From CAZBWE01 sp964581905 (GTDB lineage Bacteria; Planctomycetota; Phycisphaerae; Sedimentisphaerales; Anaerobacaceae), in contig CAZOQJ010000031.1 in assembly GCA_964581905.1 (NCBI GenBank), positions 1 through 21,085 of the forward strand: 21,085 bases of DNA, in the 5' to 3' direction. Every line of letters starts with the position of its first letter. Position 1 is the stretch's first letter. The position numbers and the translations under genes are program-made. Below are positions 20,538-21,085 of the stretch, piece by piece. The notes under the pieces are model-generated. The model was not told where the DNA came from and made no database searches. It saw only the letters and a list, made by a program, of their open reading frames with translations.

Positions 20538-20711
20538 TTATTCCATGCTAATTGCTTTTTCAGGACAAGCATCCACGCAAACCCCGCACTCGATGCAGCT
20601 CTCGGCATCGACCTCTGCCTTGTCGTTAGCCATTTTGATTGCCTCACTCGGGCATTCTTCCACGCACGATTTGCAGCCGTTGCATTTTCCTTTGTCCACT
20701 TTAGCTGGCAT
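20538..20711 (-). CDS. 2[4Fe-4S] ferredoxin
   Basis: A 57-residue electron carrier. Two classic cluster motifs are intact: C10-x2-C13-x2-C16-x3-C20-P and C39-x2-C42-x2-C45-x3-C49-P, giving two [4Fe-4S] clusters as in clostridial-type ferredoxins. The start ATG at 20711 is preceded by GAAAGGG eight bases upstream, and the Cys pattern fixes the frame. A longer open frame on the same strand (20528-20728) is an overlapping shadow. Such ferredoxins serve anaerobic redox enzymes such as pyruvate:ferredoxin oxidoreductase or hydrogenase; no partner is in the window. This gene suggests an anaerobic or facultative lifestyle. Confidence 0.95.
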   Translation of the reverse strand: MPAKVDKGKCNGCKSCVEECPSEAIKMANDKAEVDAESCIECGVCVDACPEKAISME

Positions 20712-20839
20712 TTGCCGAACCCTTTCAAAAAATCTTAACTTGTTAATAAACCCCGGAATCTTACAAAATTATGCCAATATTACAATATAAATTTTGGGAC
20801 ACTCGTATGGAAAATGAAAAGCCGTCAGCCCCGATTTTA

Positions 20840-21085
20840 TTATTCAGTAGGTAATAGCATATCGGGAGGTAATAGCATCTCAAGCTCGTTTGATGCCGGC
20901 CTGTTGCTTGGTTGCGTATCTTTTACTTTGGTTTTTGCTTTGGTCGCGCCTAAGGCAATTGCCATATCACGAACAAACTGATTTGAATCGTATCTGGCTG
21001 CCCAATCCAGAACTTTATTAAATTTGTTGCCTGGTGTATTAGCCAGCAGATAAAGAGCCATCATACGAACCGGCCATTTAGGGTT
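20840..21085 (-). CDS. C-terminal part of a protein, possibly helical-repeat, cut by window edge
   Basis: The frame is open to the window edge, so only the last 81 residues are visible and the true start lies outside. The visible part contains WPVRMMALYLLANTPG, then KVLDWAARYDSNQFVRDMAI, an amphipathic helix pair of the kind seen in HEAT-like or PBS-lyase-type repeat proteins. The last 30 residues are a Lys/Thr/Pro-rich, probably disordered tail ending LPPDMLLPTE. The in-frame Met at 21064 is not supported as a start, because coding continues upstream without a break. It precedes the ferredoxin gene by 128 bases on the same strand. Function is not known. Confidence 0.6.
   Translation of the reverse strand, partial: NPKWPVRMMALYLLANTPGNKFNKVLDWAARYDSNQFVRDMAIALGATKAKTKVKDTQPSNRPASNELEMLLPPDMLLPTE

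Noticed and set aside
20528..20728. 66-residue minus-strand open frame
   Set aside because: It is a different frame over the real ferredoxin gene, whose eight-Cys pattern fixes the correct frame.

Overview
The window looks like chromosomal DNA from a planctomycete of the Phycisphaerae/Sedimentisphaerales type. The signs are a PEP-CTERM pair ending in PEPATICLLGLG plus an RKRR tail, a pseudopilin with an H-X9-DG-like C-terminus, dockerin-like repeats in a small exported protein, a membrane anti-sigma factor with a LolA-like sensor paired with an ECF sigma factor, and a 57-residue Hc1/histone-H1-like protein. This taxonomic call is inference; there is no rRNA gene here.

Left part (1-6460): the 3' half of a tRNA-Val(GAC), an exported dockerin-like protein, then two + strand genes facing a - strand regulatory operon. 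The first + strand gene encodes an exported protein with a C39 cysteine-peptidase domain. That domain is followed directly by a segment matching the double-glycine leader consensus and by an 86-residue, nine-cysteine tail. The second + strand gene encodes a pseudopilin that appears to be made from a leaderless GTG-start mRNA. The facing operon encodes an ECF sigma factor and an anti-sigma factor with four zinc-finger modules and one membrane segment. The C39 protein, which looks like a peptidase, leader and cargo in one chain, is the strongest candidate for something undescribed.

Middle part (6749-10950): a WYL-type transcription regulator, then two tandem paralogous PEP-CTERM genes. The duplication includes their promoters, about 120-nt leaders and terminators. 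Between the copies lies the C-terminal remnant of an IS630-family transposase, itself split by a 63-bp hairpin element flanked by TA dinucleotides. Next are a family-4-type uracil-DNA glycosylase gene (apparently also leaderless) and an 860-residue protein joining a degenerate KaiC/RecA-like domain to a PEP-synthase-type ATP-binding domain.

Right part (11006-21085): glutamate dehydrogenase with its own terminator, a divergent LysR regulator with a candidate operator over the gdhA promoter, a HAD phosphatase overlapping by four bases with a LolA-like exported protein gene, an unrecognised membrane-anchored protein, a flavodoxin, the Hc1-like protein, a FabZ-like dehydratase, tRNA-Glu(TTC), a 2[4Fe-4S] ferredoxin, and the C-terminal end of a protein running off the window. 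Several gaps here hold short palindromic repeats.

Nothing was searched against a database. Family names come from motifs seen in the translated sequence, and promoters and terminators were found by eye.
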